Assembly (NCBI GenBank): GCA_016713405.1
Contig: JADJPF010000006.1
Location: forward strand, 1 to 64,000
Reading direction: 5' to 3'
DNA length: 64,000 nt
Source of the DNA: Blastocatellia bacterium
GTDB lineage: Bacteria; Acidobacteriota; Blastocatellia; Chloracidobacteriales; JADJPF01
The notes below the pieces were generated by a model, which was given only the letters and a program-made list of their open reading frames with translations, did no database searches and was not told the origin of the DNA. The position numbers and the translations under genes are program-made. This document shows positions 39,444-47,800 of the stretch, in pieces (positions within the stretch are counted from its first letter, which is position 1; each line of letters opens with the position of its first letter).

Positions 39444-39472
39444 TTGACACCATTCCTATATGCTTTTATAGT
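39444..39472 (+). promoter_or_regulatory. Strong sigma-70-type promoter of the sulfide-oxidation cluster
   Basis: Perfect TTGACA (39444-39449), a 17-base spacer and TATAGT (39467-39472), 39 bases before the rhodanese ATG. A near-consensus promoter usually implies control by a repressor. Confidence 0.75.
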
Positions 39473-39500
39473 TATATATGAAAATAATTAAAAACTATAA
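39466..39500. promoter_or_regulatory. Inverted repeat overlapping the -10 and the 5' leader
   Basis: TTATAGTT (39466-39473) and AACTATAA (39493-39500) are perfect inverted copies 19 bases apart. The first covers the -10 box, the second abuts the AAGGAG ribosome-binding site. It could be a repressor operator (for example for a persulfide-sensing ArsR/BigR-like or CstR-like protein) or a leader hairpin. The regulator is not in the window. Confidence 0.4.
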
Positions 39501-39510
39501 GGAGTTTCTT

Positions 39511-40068
39511 ATGTTAGCCCAAAAGTTTGAGTGTGAAATAAATGAGCTTGATAGAGTATTAAGTAACAAGGAAAATTGTTTATTAGTTGATGTTCGAGAG
39601 TATCCAGAATATGCAGCAGGAAGAATTGCTCAAGCGCGTCTTATTCCATTAGGAGAATTAGAAACAAGAGCAAGTGAACTAGATAAGCAAATGCCTGTTT
39701 ATTTAATTTGTCGTAGTGGACGACGAGCAAGCCAGGCTCAAGACAAACTTTTATCACTTGGATTTAGAGATGTTTATAATGTTAGAGGTGGGATGATGGC
39801 TTGGCAAGCAGCCGGACTCCCTATAGAAAGTAGTCAAAATGCTCCTTGGTCACTAGAAAGACAGGTAAGACTTGTAGCAGGTTCTTTAGTTTTACTTGGC
39901 ACTTTATTAAGCATCTTTGTTTATTCAGCTTTTATTTATTTAGCAATGTTTGTTGGTGCTGGGTTAGTTTTTGCGGCTCTTACTGATAGTTGTGCCATGG
40001 CAATGCTACTTGCTAAATTACCTTGGAATAAAACAAATAGTCAAACTTGTTCTATACAAAGGGGTTAG
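39511..40068 (+). CDS. Rhodanese-domain membrane protein
   Basis: 185 residues from ATG 39511, which has AAGGAG upstream; an in-frame ATG at 39478 lies at the transcription start and is unlikely. The rhodanese domain (about 8-105) has LLVDVREYPEY and the active-site loop ICRSGRRASQA with the sulfur-carrying Cys. Two hydrophobic helices (about 125-145 and 148-168, DUF2892-like) anchor it, and the tail has Cys residues. It would transfer sulfane sulfur at the inner membrane. First gene of the cluster; the next ATG is two bases after its stop. Confidence 0.88.
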   Translation: MLAQKFECEINELDRVLSNKENCLLVDVREYPEYAAGRIAQARLIPLGELETRASELDKQMPVYLICRSGRRASQAQDKLLSLGFRDVYNVRGGMMAWQAAGLPIESSQNAPWSLERQVRLVAGSLVLLGTLLSIFVYSAFIYLAMFVGAGLVFAALTDSCAMAMLLAKLPWNKTNSQTCSIQRG

Positions 40069-40070
40069 TT

Positions 40071-40832
40071 ATGGCTACCTCACTTGTCATCGGCCTTTTA
40101 CTAAGTGCAGCAATAGGTTTTTCTTTAGGTTTAATTGGTGGTGGCGGCTCAATTATCACTGTTCCTGTTTTAGTTTATGTAATTGGCGTTTCAGCACATC
40201 AAGCAATTGGTATGTCTCTAGCTGTAGTAGGAACGACTAGTTTAATAGCTACTTTTCTACATTACAAACAAAAAACTGTAGATCTAAAGATTGCTGCTAT
40301 TTTTGGTATTACAGGCATGACAGGTGCTTATTTTGGTTCAGGGCTAACTTATTTATTTAGTCCAACTTCATTGCTTTTTATTTTTGGCAGTGTAATGCTA
40401 GTAATTTCACTAGTGATGCTACTAAAAGATCAAAAAGATATTTCTCAAAATGTTTCTCAAAACAAGCTAGTTAAATCAATAATTGCAGGGTTAGTAGTTG
40501 GGTTACTAACGGGTTTTTTAGGTGTTGGTGGAGGCTTTTTAATTGTTCCAGCTTTAATATTTTTTGCTGGTTTAGAAATAAAAAATGCTATTGGCACTTC
40601 CCTTTTAATAATTACAATTAACTCTTTAGCTGGTTTAATTGGTCATCTACAACATACTTCTTTTGATTTGCGCTTGACAATACTTATAACAGTGATTGCC
40701 GCCATAGGTACAATTTTAGGTACTAAAGTTGCTCATCAAGTTTCTGCTACTACATTAAAAAGCGGGTTTGCTACTTTTGTGCTGGTAGTAGCTATATTTT
40801 TAATTATTAAAAACTATCATTTCATTTTCTAA
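40071..40832 (+). CDS. TauE/SafE family sulfite/anion exporter
   Basis: 253 residues from ATG 40071 (GGGG site nine bases upstream). About eight membrane helices in two related halves, each with the family's Gly-rich motif: GLIGGGGSIITVPVL near residue 20 and GFLGVGGGFLIVPAL near residue 150. The family moves sulfite, sulfoacetate or other sulfur anions. In this cluster it probably exports sulfite or thiosulfate made from sulfide; that substrate is inferred from context. Confidence 0.9.
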   Translation: MATSLVIGLLLSAAIGFSLGLIGGGGSIITVPVLVYVIGVSAHQAIGMSLAVVGTTSLIATFLHYKQKTVDLKIAAIFGITGMTGAYFGSGLTYLFSPTSLLFIFGSVMLVISLVMLLKDQKDISQNVSQNKLVKSIIAGLVVGLLTGFLGVGGGFLIVPALIFFAGLEIKNAIGTSLLIITINSLAGLIGHLQHTSFDLRLTILITVIAAIGTILGTKVAHQVSATTLKSGFATFVLVVAIFLIIKNYHFIF

Positions 40833-40853
40833 TTGATTGATTAAGGAGGAGTT

Positions 40854-42254
40854 ATGTTTTTCAAGCAATTTTATCTAGGATGTTTAGCACATGCTTCATA
40901 TTTAATTGGTTCTGAGGGAGAAGCCGCAGTAGTAGACCCACAACGTGATATCGACCAATATCTATCAACCGCAGCAGCAGAAAACTTAAAAATTAAATAT
41001 GTAATAGAAACTCACTTGCACGCAGATTTTGTTAGCGGACACCGAGAGCTAGCTGCACGTACAGGAGCAGAAATTGTTTTTGGTGCAAAGGCTGGCGCAA
41101 CATTTCCCCATTTTGCGGTTAAAGATGGCGATGAAATCAAACTAGGAAAAGTGTTATTAAAAGTTCTAGAAACCCCTGGTCATACGCCAGAAAGTATTTC
41201 TATAACTGTTACAGATAAAGAAGTTTCCAGTGAACCTCAAAAAGTTTTAACTGGAGATACACTTTTTATTGGTGACGTTGGACGACCTGACTTAGTAGGC
41301 TCAAAAGGTTATACACCTCAAGCAATGGCTGAAATGCTTTATAACAGTCTACATGAAAAACTCTTAAAGTTACCTGATGCAGTGGAAGTTTACCCAGCAC
41401 ATGGAGCCGGTTCACTTTGTGGACGAAGTATGTCAAAAGAAACTTCATCAACTATTGGTGAACAAAAGAAATTTAACTATGCACTAAAAGCAATGGACAA
41501 AGATGAGTTTGTTAAAATGATGACGGCTGATTTACCAGAAGTCCCAGCTTATTTTCCTAAAGATGCCGAAATCAATCGCACTGGAGCAAAAGCTCTAGCT
41601 GAATTACCTAACCCTTTAGCAATGACACCTGAAGAAGTAAATAAATTTATCCAACAAGGCTATCTAGTTTTAGATATTCGCTCGTCTTCAGCTTTTGGAG
41701 CAGGACACGTTCCAGGCTCGCTCAACATTGCACTTAGCGGACAATTTGCTTCTTGGGCAGGAACTTTTATTTCCTTAAATACTCCTATCATCCTTGTAGC
41801 TGAAGATTTAGACAATGTAAAAGAAGCTATTACTAGGCTTGCTCGTGTAGGAATAGAAAATGTTAAAGGCTATTTAGATGGACAAATCTTTGCTTGGGAT
41901 AAAGCTAATTTAGCCATAAGCCAAATAACTCAAATCTCTGTAGATGAACTAAATACACAGCTTAATGAAAATAATCAATTACAACTTATTGATGTACGTA
42001 GACCAGGAGAATATCAATCAGGTCATGCAACTACTGCAATTAATTCACAACTGGCATTTTTAGAAAGAGAGCTTTCAAAATTTGATGCCAAGCGTCCAAC
42101 TGCTGTAATTTGTGCTAGTGGTTATCGTTCTGCGCTAGCAACCAGTTTGCTAGCTCGTCATGGATTTTCAAAACTTTACAATGTAGTTGGTGGCACTACA
42201 GCTTGGATAAATGCTGGCTACAAAGTAGAAAAATCCATAGCTGCAAACAACTAA
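40854..42254 (+). CDS. Persulfide dioxygenase-rhodanese fusion (CstB/ETHE1-like)
   Basis: 466 residues. The N-terminal metallo-beta-lactamase domain (1-240) has THLHADFVSGH, TPGHTPESIS, LTGDTLFIGDVGRPDL and YPAHGAGSLCG, the pattern of ETHE1-type persulfide dioxygenases, which oxidise glutathione or other persulfides to sulfite. Two rhodanese domains follow: the first (about 260-350) lacks the active Cys (VAEDLDN), the second (about 365-460) has it in VICASGYRS. This matches CstB/Blh fusions that turn persulfide into thiosulfate. GGAGG precedes the ATG. It lies upstream of SQR, the usual partner, but is now separated from it by the TnpB element. Confidence 0.92.
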   Translation: MFFKQFYLGCLAHASYLIGSEGEAAVVDPQRDIDQYLSTAAAENLKIKYVIETHLHADFVSGHRELAARTGAEIVFGAKAGATFPHFAVKDGDEIKLGKVLLKVLETPGHTPESISITVTDKEVSSEPQKVLTGDTLFIGDVGRPDLVGSKGYTPQAMAEMLYNSLHEKLLKLPDAVEVYPAHGAGSLCGRSMSKETSSTIGEQKKFNYALKAMDKDEFVKMMTADLPEVPAYFPKDAEINRTGAKALAELPNPLAMTPEEVNKFIQQGYLVLDIRSSSAFGAGHVPGSLNIALSGQFASWAGTFISLNTPIILVAEDLDNVKEAITRLARVGIENVKGYLDGQIFAWDKANLAISQITQISVDELNTQLNENNQLQLIDVRRPGEYQSGHATTAINSQLAFLERELSKFDAKRPTAVICASGYRSALATSLLARHGFSKLYNVVGGTTAWINAGYKVEKSIAANN

Positions 42255-42303
42255 GACAATTAAAGACTTAAAAGGTAATTCACCAAGAAAACGAGCAAGG
42301 ATG

Positions 42304-42337
42304 CCCTGTCGCGCTGCGGCAGGGAGGAATTGCCGCC
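42304..42337 (+). other. Left-end hairpin(s) of the TnpB element
   Basis: CCCTGTCGC/GCGGCAGGG (42304-42324) and GCGGCA/TGCCGC (42316-42321 with 42332-42337) share the middle arm, so only one can form at a time. These are GC-rich in an AT-rich background. Confidence 0.55.
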
Positions 42338-42370
42338 TTATAAAAATATTTCTTCCATATTTTGCCGTAA

Positions 42371-42390
42371 GTTGTTATAATGTAAACAAC
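42371..42390 (+). promoter_or_regulatory. tnpB -10 box inside an inverted repeat
   Basis: TATAAT (42376-42381) lies between GTTGTT (42371-42376) and AACAAC (42385-42390). Transcription from this box would start about three bases before the tnpB ATG, giving an almost leaderless mRNA. No good -35 was seen. Confidence 0.4.
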
Positions 42391-42391
42391 T

Positions 42392-43534
42392 ATGAAAACA
42401 GTATTGAAAATCAAGCTAGAGCCAACAAAAGAACAAAAAGAAATGTTGAGACAAACAATGTTTCAATACAATGCTGCGTGTAATTACATAGCTGAAGTTG
42501 CATATGAGAAGAAAATATCAAGTAAATTTAAGTTGCAAAAACTTGTTTATAATACTGTAAAAAAAGACTTTAATCTATCAGCACAAATGACTGTTAGAGC
42601 TATTGCTAAAGTTTGTGAAGCTTACTCAAGAGATAAAAAGATACTTCCTAAATTCCGCTTAGATGGAGCAATCGTCTATGATGATCGCATTATGTCTTTT
42701 CTTTCAAATCAAAAAGTTAGTATTTGGACTATTAATGGTCGCCAAAAGATACAGATGATTTTTGGTGACTACCAAAGAGACAATTTCCAATTTAGAAAGG
42801 GACAAGCTGATTTAGTATTAGTTGGTAATACTTTCTATCTATTTGTTACTTTGGATATTAAGGAACTTCCTAAAACTACTCCACAAGAGTTTATAGGAGT
42901 AGACCTTGGTATAGTAAAACTTCTAGTAGATAGTCTTGGCTATGAAGCTAGTGGTGAAATCATTGAAAGAGTTAGGCTTAAATATCTTAAACTTCGTAGA
43001 GATTTGCAAAAGTGTCGTTCAAAAAATGCAAAACGTAAACTAAAAAAGATAGCTCATAAAGAAAAAGAGTTTCGCCGTCAAATCAACCACATAATATCAA
43101 AAGCATTGGTAAAACGCGCTAAAGACACAAATTCTGCTATAGCCTTAGAAGAACTAAAGCATATACGCAGTAGGACAACGGTTCGCGCCAAAGACCGAGC
43201 TAGGATAAGTGGATGGGCTTTCGCTCAACTTCAATCTTTTATTCTTTATAAAGCTAGAATTGCTGGAGTAGTTGTTATCTTTGTAGATGCTCGTAATAGT
43301 AGCAGAGAATGTAACGTTTGCCATTTTGTTGCTAAACGTAATCGCCCTAATCAATCTACATTCTCTTGTGCTAAATGTGGTCGTAGCGATAACGCTGATC
43401 ACAACGCGGCTAAAAACATTGCTGATCGTGGCAAAATTCTTTGGGCATCTGTCAATATGCCTATCGCAGTCCATGTTGATCCTACAATTGCTGCCTCTCT
43501 GGAACTGCAAGCTCGGCTTTTCAAAGCCGAGTAG
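42392..43534 (+). CDS. tnpB: TnpB RNA-guided endonuclease (IS605 OrfB family)
   Basis: 380 residues, full length for compact TnpB. The N-terminal helix-turn-helix-like part begins MKTVLKIKLEPTKEQKEML. The RuvC acids are all visible: Asp in GVDLGIVKL, Glu in ALEELKHIR, Asp in NADHNAAKN; the zinc ribbon has CNVC and CAKCG. TnpB uses an RNA made from the element's right end to cut DNA next to a short target motif. The protein lacks any visible break and may be active. Its C-terminal codons lie inside the right-end hairpin. It sits inside the sulfide cluster in the same direction. Confidence 0.93.
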   Translation: MKTVLKIKLEPTKEQKEMLRQTMFQYNAACNYIAEVAYEKKISSKFKLQKLVYNTVKKDFNLSAQMTVRAIAKVCEAYSRDKKILPKFRLDGAIVYDDRIMSFLSNQKVSIWTINGRQKIQMIFGDYQRDNFQFRKGQADLVLVGNTFYLFVTLDIKELPKTTPQEFIGVDLGIVKLLVDSLGYEASGEIIERVRLKYLKLRRDLQKCRSKNAKRKLKKIAHKEKEFRRQINHIISKALVKRAKDTNSAIALEELKHIRSRTTVRAKDRARISGWAFAQLQSFILYKARIAGVVVIFVDARNSSRECNVCHFVAKRNRPNQSTFSCAKCGRSDNADHNAAKNIADRGKILWASVNMPIAVHVDPTIAASLELQARLFKAE

Positions 43535-43539
43535 TTGAC
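43512..43539 (+). ncRNA. Right-end hairpin and probable 3' end of omega RNA scaffold
   Basis: CTCGGCTTT (43512-43520), loop TC, AAAGCCGAG (43523-43531), then TAGTTGAC. In studied TnpB systems the guide RNA scaffold covers the 3' end of tnpB plus the right end, and the guide is the flanking DNA just after it. Here the guide would begin at about 43535-43541 in the first codons of sqr. The 5' end of the RNA cannot be read from sequence. Confidence 0.5.
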
Positions 43540-43540
43540 T

Positions 43541-44734
43541 ATGACTAATACTAACTCATACAAAATTGTTATTGTTGGTGGTGGTACAGCAGGTATTACA
43601 GTTGCTGCTCAACTAGCTAAAAGGCTTGATAGCAAAGAAATAGCAATAATTGAGCCTTCCAGCAAGCATTATTATCAACCTTTATGGCCATTGGTTGGTG
43701 GTGGAGCAGCAACGAAAGAATCTACTGAAAGAGATGAAGCAGATTATATTCCTAAAGGAGTAACCTGGATTAAAGATAAAGCTATAGAGTTTTACCCAGA
43801 TGAAAACTATTTGCTAACTTTGTCAGGTCAACGAATTAACTATAATTTTTTAGTAGTAGCAGCAGGAATACAAATTGATTGGGATAAAATTAAAGGCTTA
43901 AAAGATAGTTTAGGCAAAAATGGTGTATGCAGTAATTATTCTTATCAATATGTAGATAAAACTTGGGAATATATTAAAAATTTTTCTGGTGGAACAGCAA
44001 TCTTTACTCAACCGCCACCGCCTTTTAAGTGTGGTGGCGCACCTCAGAAAATTATGTATTTGGCAGATGATTATTTGCGTAAATCTGGAGTAAGAGAAAA
44101 AAGTAAAATTATTTTTACCTCAGCAGCCGCAGGCAGTTTTCAAGTAAAAAAATATGCTGACACTTTAGATAAAGTAATGGCACGTAAAAGTATTATTACC
44201 AAGTTTCGTCACAACCTAATAGAAATAAAGTCAGAAACTCAAGAAGCTATATTTGAAAATTTAGACACAAAAGAAAAAACTACTTTGCATTATGATTTAT
44301 TGCATGTTAGCCCTCCGCAAAGTTCTCCTGATTTTATTAAACGTAGTCCGCTAGCTAATGCTGATGGTTGGGTGGATGTTGACAAAAAAACTTTGCAACA
44401 TAACCGCTACAAAAACATTTTTAGCCTTGGAGATGCAAGCAGTTTGCCTACTTCTAAAACTGGTGCTGCAATTAGAAAACAAGCTCCTGTGCTAGTAAAA
44501 AATCTTATTGCAGCAATTAACGGAAAGCCATTAGTAGCTAATTATGATGGTTATACTTCTTGTCCTTTAGTTACTGGTTATGGTCGTTTAGTAATGGCAG
44601 AATTTGATTATGACCTTAAACCAACAGAAACATTTCCTATTGACCAATCAAAAGAAAGGCTAAGTATGTATTTGTTAAAAAAATATTTGTTACCAGAAAT
44701 TTATTGGCATGGGATGTTAAGAGGCAGATTATAA
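43541..44734 (+). CDS. sqr: Sulfide:quinone oxidoreductase
   Basis: 397 residues from ATG 43541; a TTG at 43535 is also in frame. FAD-binding GGGTAGITVAAQL is at the N-terminus, IFSLGDASSLPTSKTGAA is the second FAD contact, and the catalytic cysteines are in PFKCGGAPQK and TSCPLVTGYG, as in type II (mitochondrial SQOR-like) enzymes. It oxidises sulfide to a persulfide and passes electrons to quinone. The ATG is seven bases after the tnpB stop, with no clear ribosome-binding site, so the insertion may have replaced its leader. A C-terminal amphipathic segment (MYLLKKYLLPEIYW) probably docks to the membrane. Confidence 0.93.
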   Translation: MTNTNSYKIVIVGGGTAGITVAAQLAKRLDSKEIAIIEPSSKHYYQPLWPLVGGGAATKESTERDEADYIPKGVTWIKDKAIEFYPDENYLLTLSGQRINYNFLVVAAGIQIDWDKIKGLKDSLGKNGVCSNYSYQYVDKTWEYIKNFSGGTAIFTQPPPPFKCGGAPQKIMYLADDYLRKSGVREKSKIIFTSAAAGSFQVKKYADTLDKVMARKSIITKFRHNLIEIKSETQEAIFENLDTKEKTTLHYDLLHVSPPQSSPDFIKRSPLANADGWVDVDKKTLQHNRYKNIFSLGDASSLPTSKTGAAIRKQAPVLVKNLIAAINGKPLVANYDGYTSCPLVTGYGRLVMAEFDYDLKPTETFPIDQSKERLSMYLLKKYLLPEIYWHGMLRGRL

Positions 44735-44761
44735 ATTTAAGGCTAAATATAAGGAGGTTTT

Positions 44762-45223
44762 ATGTTTAACCCTACTCAAAAACATTTATCACAAATTCAA
44801 TGTGTTCATTGTGGAGCTAAAAATAAAATAGATGCTACAAAACTAGCTCAACATTTACGCCCAATTTGTGGTAAATGCCAACAAGCTTTATCAACATCCC
44901 CTGCTCAAGTAGTAAAAGTTACAGATGCCAACTTTGTTGACACGGTTGGGAAATCCCATTTACCTGTTTTGCTAGATTTATGGGCGGCATGGTGTGGCCC
45001 CTGTAGGATGTTAAGCCCTACAATTGACCAAATAGCTCAAGAATTAGCTGGACAAGTAAAAGTAGCTAAACTTAATGTTGATGAAAATCCTCTTACAGCA
45101 GCTAAATTTAATGCTCGTAGTATTCCTACTTTATTAATACTAAAAAATGGACAAGAAATAGCTCGAATTGTTGGCGCACAACCAAAACAAGAAATACTCC
45201 GCCAATTAAGCAAGGTTTTATAA
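44762..45223 (+). CDS. trxC: Thioredoxin 2 (TrxC type)
   Basis: 153 residues. An N-terminal zinc ribbon (CVHCG...CGKCQ) precedes the thioredoxin fold with active site WCGPC in LWAAWCGPCRML (about residue 79). In this setting it may reduce or accept persulfides formed by SQR. AAGGAGG is just before the ATG. Confidence 0.93.
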   Translation: MFNPTQKHLSQIQCVHCGAKNKIDATKLAQHLRPICGKCQQALSTSPAQVVKVTDANFVDTVGKSHLPVLLDLWAAWCGPCRMLSPTIDQIAQELAGQVKVAKLNVDENPLTAAKFNARSIPTLLILKNGQEIARIVGAQPKQEILRQLSKVL

Positions 45224-45306
45224 TAGCTACACAAGATTACTAGCAACATCCGCTTGTGCTAACATTGCTAATTGCTTTAGTGAGAAATTAGGAGAATTTA
45301 CTGCTT

Positions 45307-46632
45307 ATGGATGACTCACTACTACTTCATAGGTTACATTTTGCTTTTACTATTACTTTTCATTATCTTTTCCCTCAACTAACAATGGGGCTTGCACTAT
45401 TAATTGTTGTTTTTAAGACTTTGGCTATTTGGAAAAAAGAAGATAGCTACAATAATGCTGCAAGATTTTGGGCTAAGATTTTTGCTATAAATTTTGCAAT
45501 GGGCGTTGTAACTGGCATTCCAATGGAATTTCAGTTTGGCACTAATTGGGCAAGATTTTCCAAAGCTACAGGTGGTGTCATAGGTCAAACATTAGCAATG
45601 GAAGGACTTTTTGCTTTTTTTCTGGAATCTTCTTTTTTAGGGTTATTTCTTTATGGAGAAAACCGATTAAAACCAATTGTCCATTGGTTAACATCAGTTT
45701 TAGTTTTTCTTGGTTCTTGGCTTTCAGCTTATTTTATTATTGTGACTGATGCTTGGATGCAACATCCTGTTGGGTATACCAGACTTGCAGATGGCTCTTT
45801 TCAGCTAACAAGCATTTCTGCATTTCTGCTAAATCCTTGGGCTATGTGGCAATATGCCCATAATATGAGTGGTGCGGTAATTACAGGGGCTTTTGTTGTT
45901 ACTAGTTTAGGTGCATTTTACTTACTTAGCAATAAACACCTAGAACAAGCTAAATTATTTATAAAATTAGGTGTTATGGTTGGAGCAATTTTCACTGCCC
46001 TACAAATATTTCCAACAGGTGATCAACAAGGCAAAATGGTAGCACTCCATCAACCTGCAACTTTAGCAGCAATGGAAGCTCTTTTTACCACTGAAGACGG
46101 CGCACCACTAGTTATTGTTGGACAACCCAATGTAGCAGAACAAAAATTAGATAACCCCATTGCCGTCCCTAAAATGCTCAGTTTTCTTACTTACCAACGT
46201 TGGAATGCTCAAGTCAAAGGATTAAATGAATTTCCTAAAGAAGATTGGCCTGACAATATCCCACTTCTTTATTATAGCTATCATATAATGGTTGGTTTAG
46301 GGACAATGTTTATTGCCATAATGTCACTATCAGCATTTTTACTTTGGCGAGGTAAATTATTTGAATCCCGTTGGATGTTATGGATTTTGATGCTTAGTTT
46401 TCCTTTTCCATATATTGCTAATACAGCAGGTTGGCTAACAGCAGAACTTGGTAGACAACCTTGGCTAGTTTATGGGCTACTTCGTACTTCAGAAGGATAT
46501 TCTGCAAATGTTTCTTCTGGTAATACCCTTTTTACCTTAATTGGCTTTATGGGACTTTACTTAGTTTTAGGCATACTGTTTTTATTTTTTGTTTGGCATG
46601 AAGTTGAAAAAGGCCCGGTAGAACCCGCTTAA
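45307..46632 (+). CDS. cydA: Cytochrome bd-type quinol oxidase subunit I
   Basis: 441-residue membrane protein with about nine helices. LHRLHFAFTITFHYLFPQ holds the haem-ligand His near residue 19, and the family motif GRQPW is in AELGRQPWLVYG. The quinol-binding Q-loop is the short type. Cytochrome bd oxidises quinol and reduces oxygen to water; it resists sulfide, which inhibits haem-copper oxidases, so it suits this cluster. AGGAG lies 12 bases before the ATG, rather far. Confidence 0.95.
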   Translation: MDDSLLLHRLHFAFTITFHYLFPQLTMGLALLIVVFKTLAIWKKEDSYNNAARFWAKIFAINFAMGVVTGIPMEFQFGTNWARFSKATGGVIGQTLAMEGLFAFFLESSFLGLFLYGENRLKPIVHWLTSVLVFLGSWLSAYFIIVTDAWMQHPVGYTRLADGSFQLTSISAFLLNPWAMWQYAHNMSGAVITGAFVVTSLGAFYLLSNKHLEQAKLFIKLGVMVGAIFTALQIFPTGDQQGKMVALHQPATLAAMEALFTTEDGAPLVIVGQPNVAEQKLDNPIAVPKMLSFLTYQRWNAQVKGLNEFPKEDWPDNIPLLYYSYHIMVGLGTMFIAIMSLSAFLLWRGKLFESRWMLWILMLSFPFPYIANTAGWLTAELGRQPWLVYGLLRTSEGYSANVSSGNTLFTLIGFMGLYLVLGILFLFFVWHEVEKGPVEPA

Positions 46633-46649
46633 AAAGGAAGGAAAGCCAA

Positions 46650-47693
46650 ATGGAAACCGTCTGGTATATTATTCTAGCACTTATGCTTACAGCCTATGTA
46701 ATTTTTGATGGCTTTGATTTTGGAGCAGGAATAATTCACTTTTTAGTAGCTAAAAATAATGAGGAAAGAAGCCTTATTCTTAAATCTATTGGCCCGGTTT
46801 GGGATGGAAACGAAGTTTGGCTACTTGCCGCGGGAGGCTCATTATATTTAGCTTTTCCTCCACTTTATGCTATTAGTTTTAGTGGTTTTTACTTACCTTT
46901 AATGATGGTTGTTTGGCTGTTAATTTTTAGGGCTTGTGGTATTGAATTTCGCATGCACCTTAATAATAGCCTTTGGCAACAATTTTTTGATGCTGTTTTT
47001 TCTATTTCTAGCTTGCTTATCACTATATTTTTAGGTGCTGCTTTAGGTAATGTAATTCGTGGTGTTGCAATAGATAAAACTGGTTACTTTTTTGCTCCTC
47101 TTTGGACAAATTTTCTTACAGGCGGTAGTCCTGGCATTATAGATTGGTATACTTTACTTACAGCTATATTAGCAACAATTGTTTTAACAACTCATGGTTC
47201 ACTTTATGTTGTACTTAAAACAGAAAGTGAAATAAATTTACGAACTAGAAAATTAATAAAAATCCTTTGGCCCTTGCAAATAATTCTTTCTATTGTTTAC
47301 CTAGCAGCAACTTTTTTTATTCGTCCAGAAATTCTTAATAACTATAAAACTTATATTTGGGGCTGGATTTTTCCCTTAATAGTAATAGCTAGTTTAATAG
47401 GAATAGTTTTTTATTTAAGCAAAAACAAAGAATTTTTAGCTTTTCTGTCTTCATGTGCTTATATTATTGGTATGTTAGGCGGAGCGGCATTTGCACTTTA
47501 TCCAAATTTGCTTCCTGCAATTGACCCTACAGCAAGCTTAACGGTTTATAATAGTGCAGCTAGTTTTTATAGCTTAAAGGTTGGTTTTGCTTGGTGGATA
47601 GTGGGTTTTTTGTTAGTAACTGTTTATTTTACTTATCTTTACCGCCATTTTGCAGGTAAAGTTACTTTAGATAATGCAAATAGCACTCATTAA
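46650..47693 (+). CDS. cydB: Cytochrome bd-type quinol oxidase subunit II
   Basis: 347 residues with about eight helices. FDGFDFGAGIIHFL and GPVWDGNEVWLLAAGGSLY are CydB signatures. It pairs with CydA, 17 bases upstream; AAGGAAGGAAAG gives a strong ribosome-binding site. It is the last gene of the sulfide cluster. No cydX-like small ORF was seen after it. Confidence 0.95.
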   Translation: METVWYIILALMLTAYVIFDGFDFGAGIIHFLVAKNNEERSLILKSIGPVWDGNEVWLLAAGGSLYLAFPPLYAISFSGFYLPLMMVVWLLIFRACGIEFRMHLNNSLWQQFFDAVFSISSLLITIFLGAALGNVIRGVAIDKTGYFFAPLWTNFLTGGSPGIIDWYTLLTAILATIVLTTHGSLYVVLKTESEINLRTRKLIKILWPLQIILSIVYLAATFFIRPEILNNYKTYIWGWIFPLIVIASLIGIVFYLSKNKEFLAFLSSCAYIIGMLGGAAFALYPNLLPAIDPTASLTVYNSAASFYSLKVGFAWWIVGFLLVTVYFTYLYRHFAGKVTLDNANSTH

Positions 47694-47751
47694 GCTTCTT
47701 TATCTAAAATTTTCTCTAGAAAACAATAGCTAGTAAATTTAAGGATTTTGC

Positions 47752-47786
47752 AATTAGGCACAATAGCTTAACTATTATGCCTAATT
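47752..47786. terminator. Bidirectional hairpin terminator after cydB
   Basis: AATTAGGCA (47752-47760) pairs with TGCCTAATT (47778-47786), with an inner ATAG/CTAT stem. It ends the sulfide cluster and the convergent mqnD. Confidence 0.75.
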
Positions 47787-47800
47787 TAAGAATAAAAATT

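Larger units (their letters stand above)
39178..39510. other. Divergent intergenic region, 333 bp
   Basis: AT-rich spacer between yceD and the sulfur cluster. It contains the strong plus-strand promoter at 39444-39472 and an inverted repeat; the yceD promoter must also be here, but I cannot place it. Confidence 0.6.
42304..43539 (+). mobile_element. Solitary TnpB element (IS605/IS1341-like) with end hairpins
   Basis: The element is bounded approximately by a left hairpin at 42304-42324 (CCCTGTCGC, loop GCT, GCGGCAGGG; one G-T pair) and a perfect right hairpin at 43512-43531 followed by TAGTTGAC. GC-rich end hairpins and a right end overlapping the tnpB stop codon are characteristic of IS200/IS605 elements. 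No tnpA is present, so it cannot move alone. Exact ends and target motif were not determined. Confidence 0.7.

Noticed and set aside
39478..39510. Upstream start of the rhodanese gene at ATG 39478
   Set aside because: It falls at the expected transcription start and has no ribosome-binding site, while ATG 39511 follows AAGGAG.
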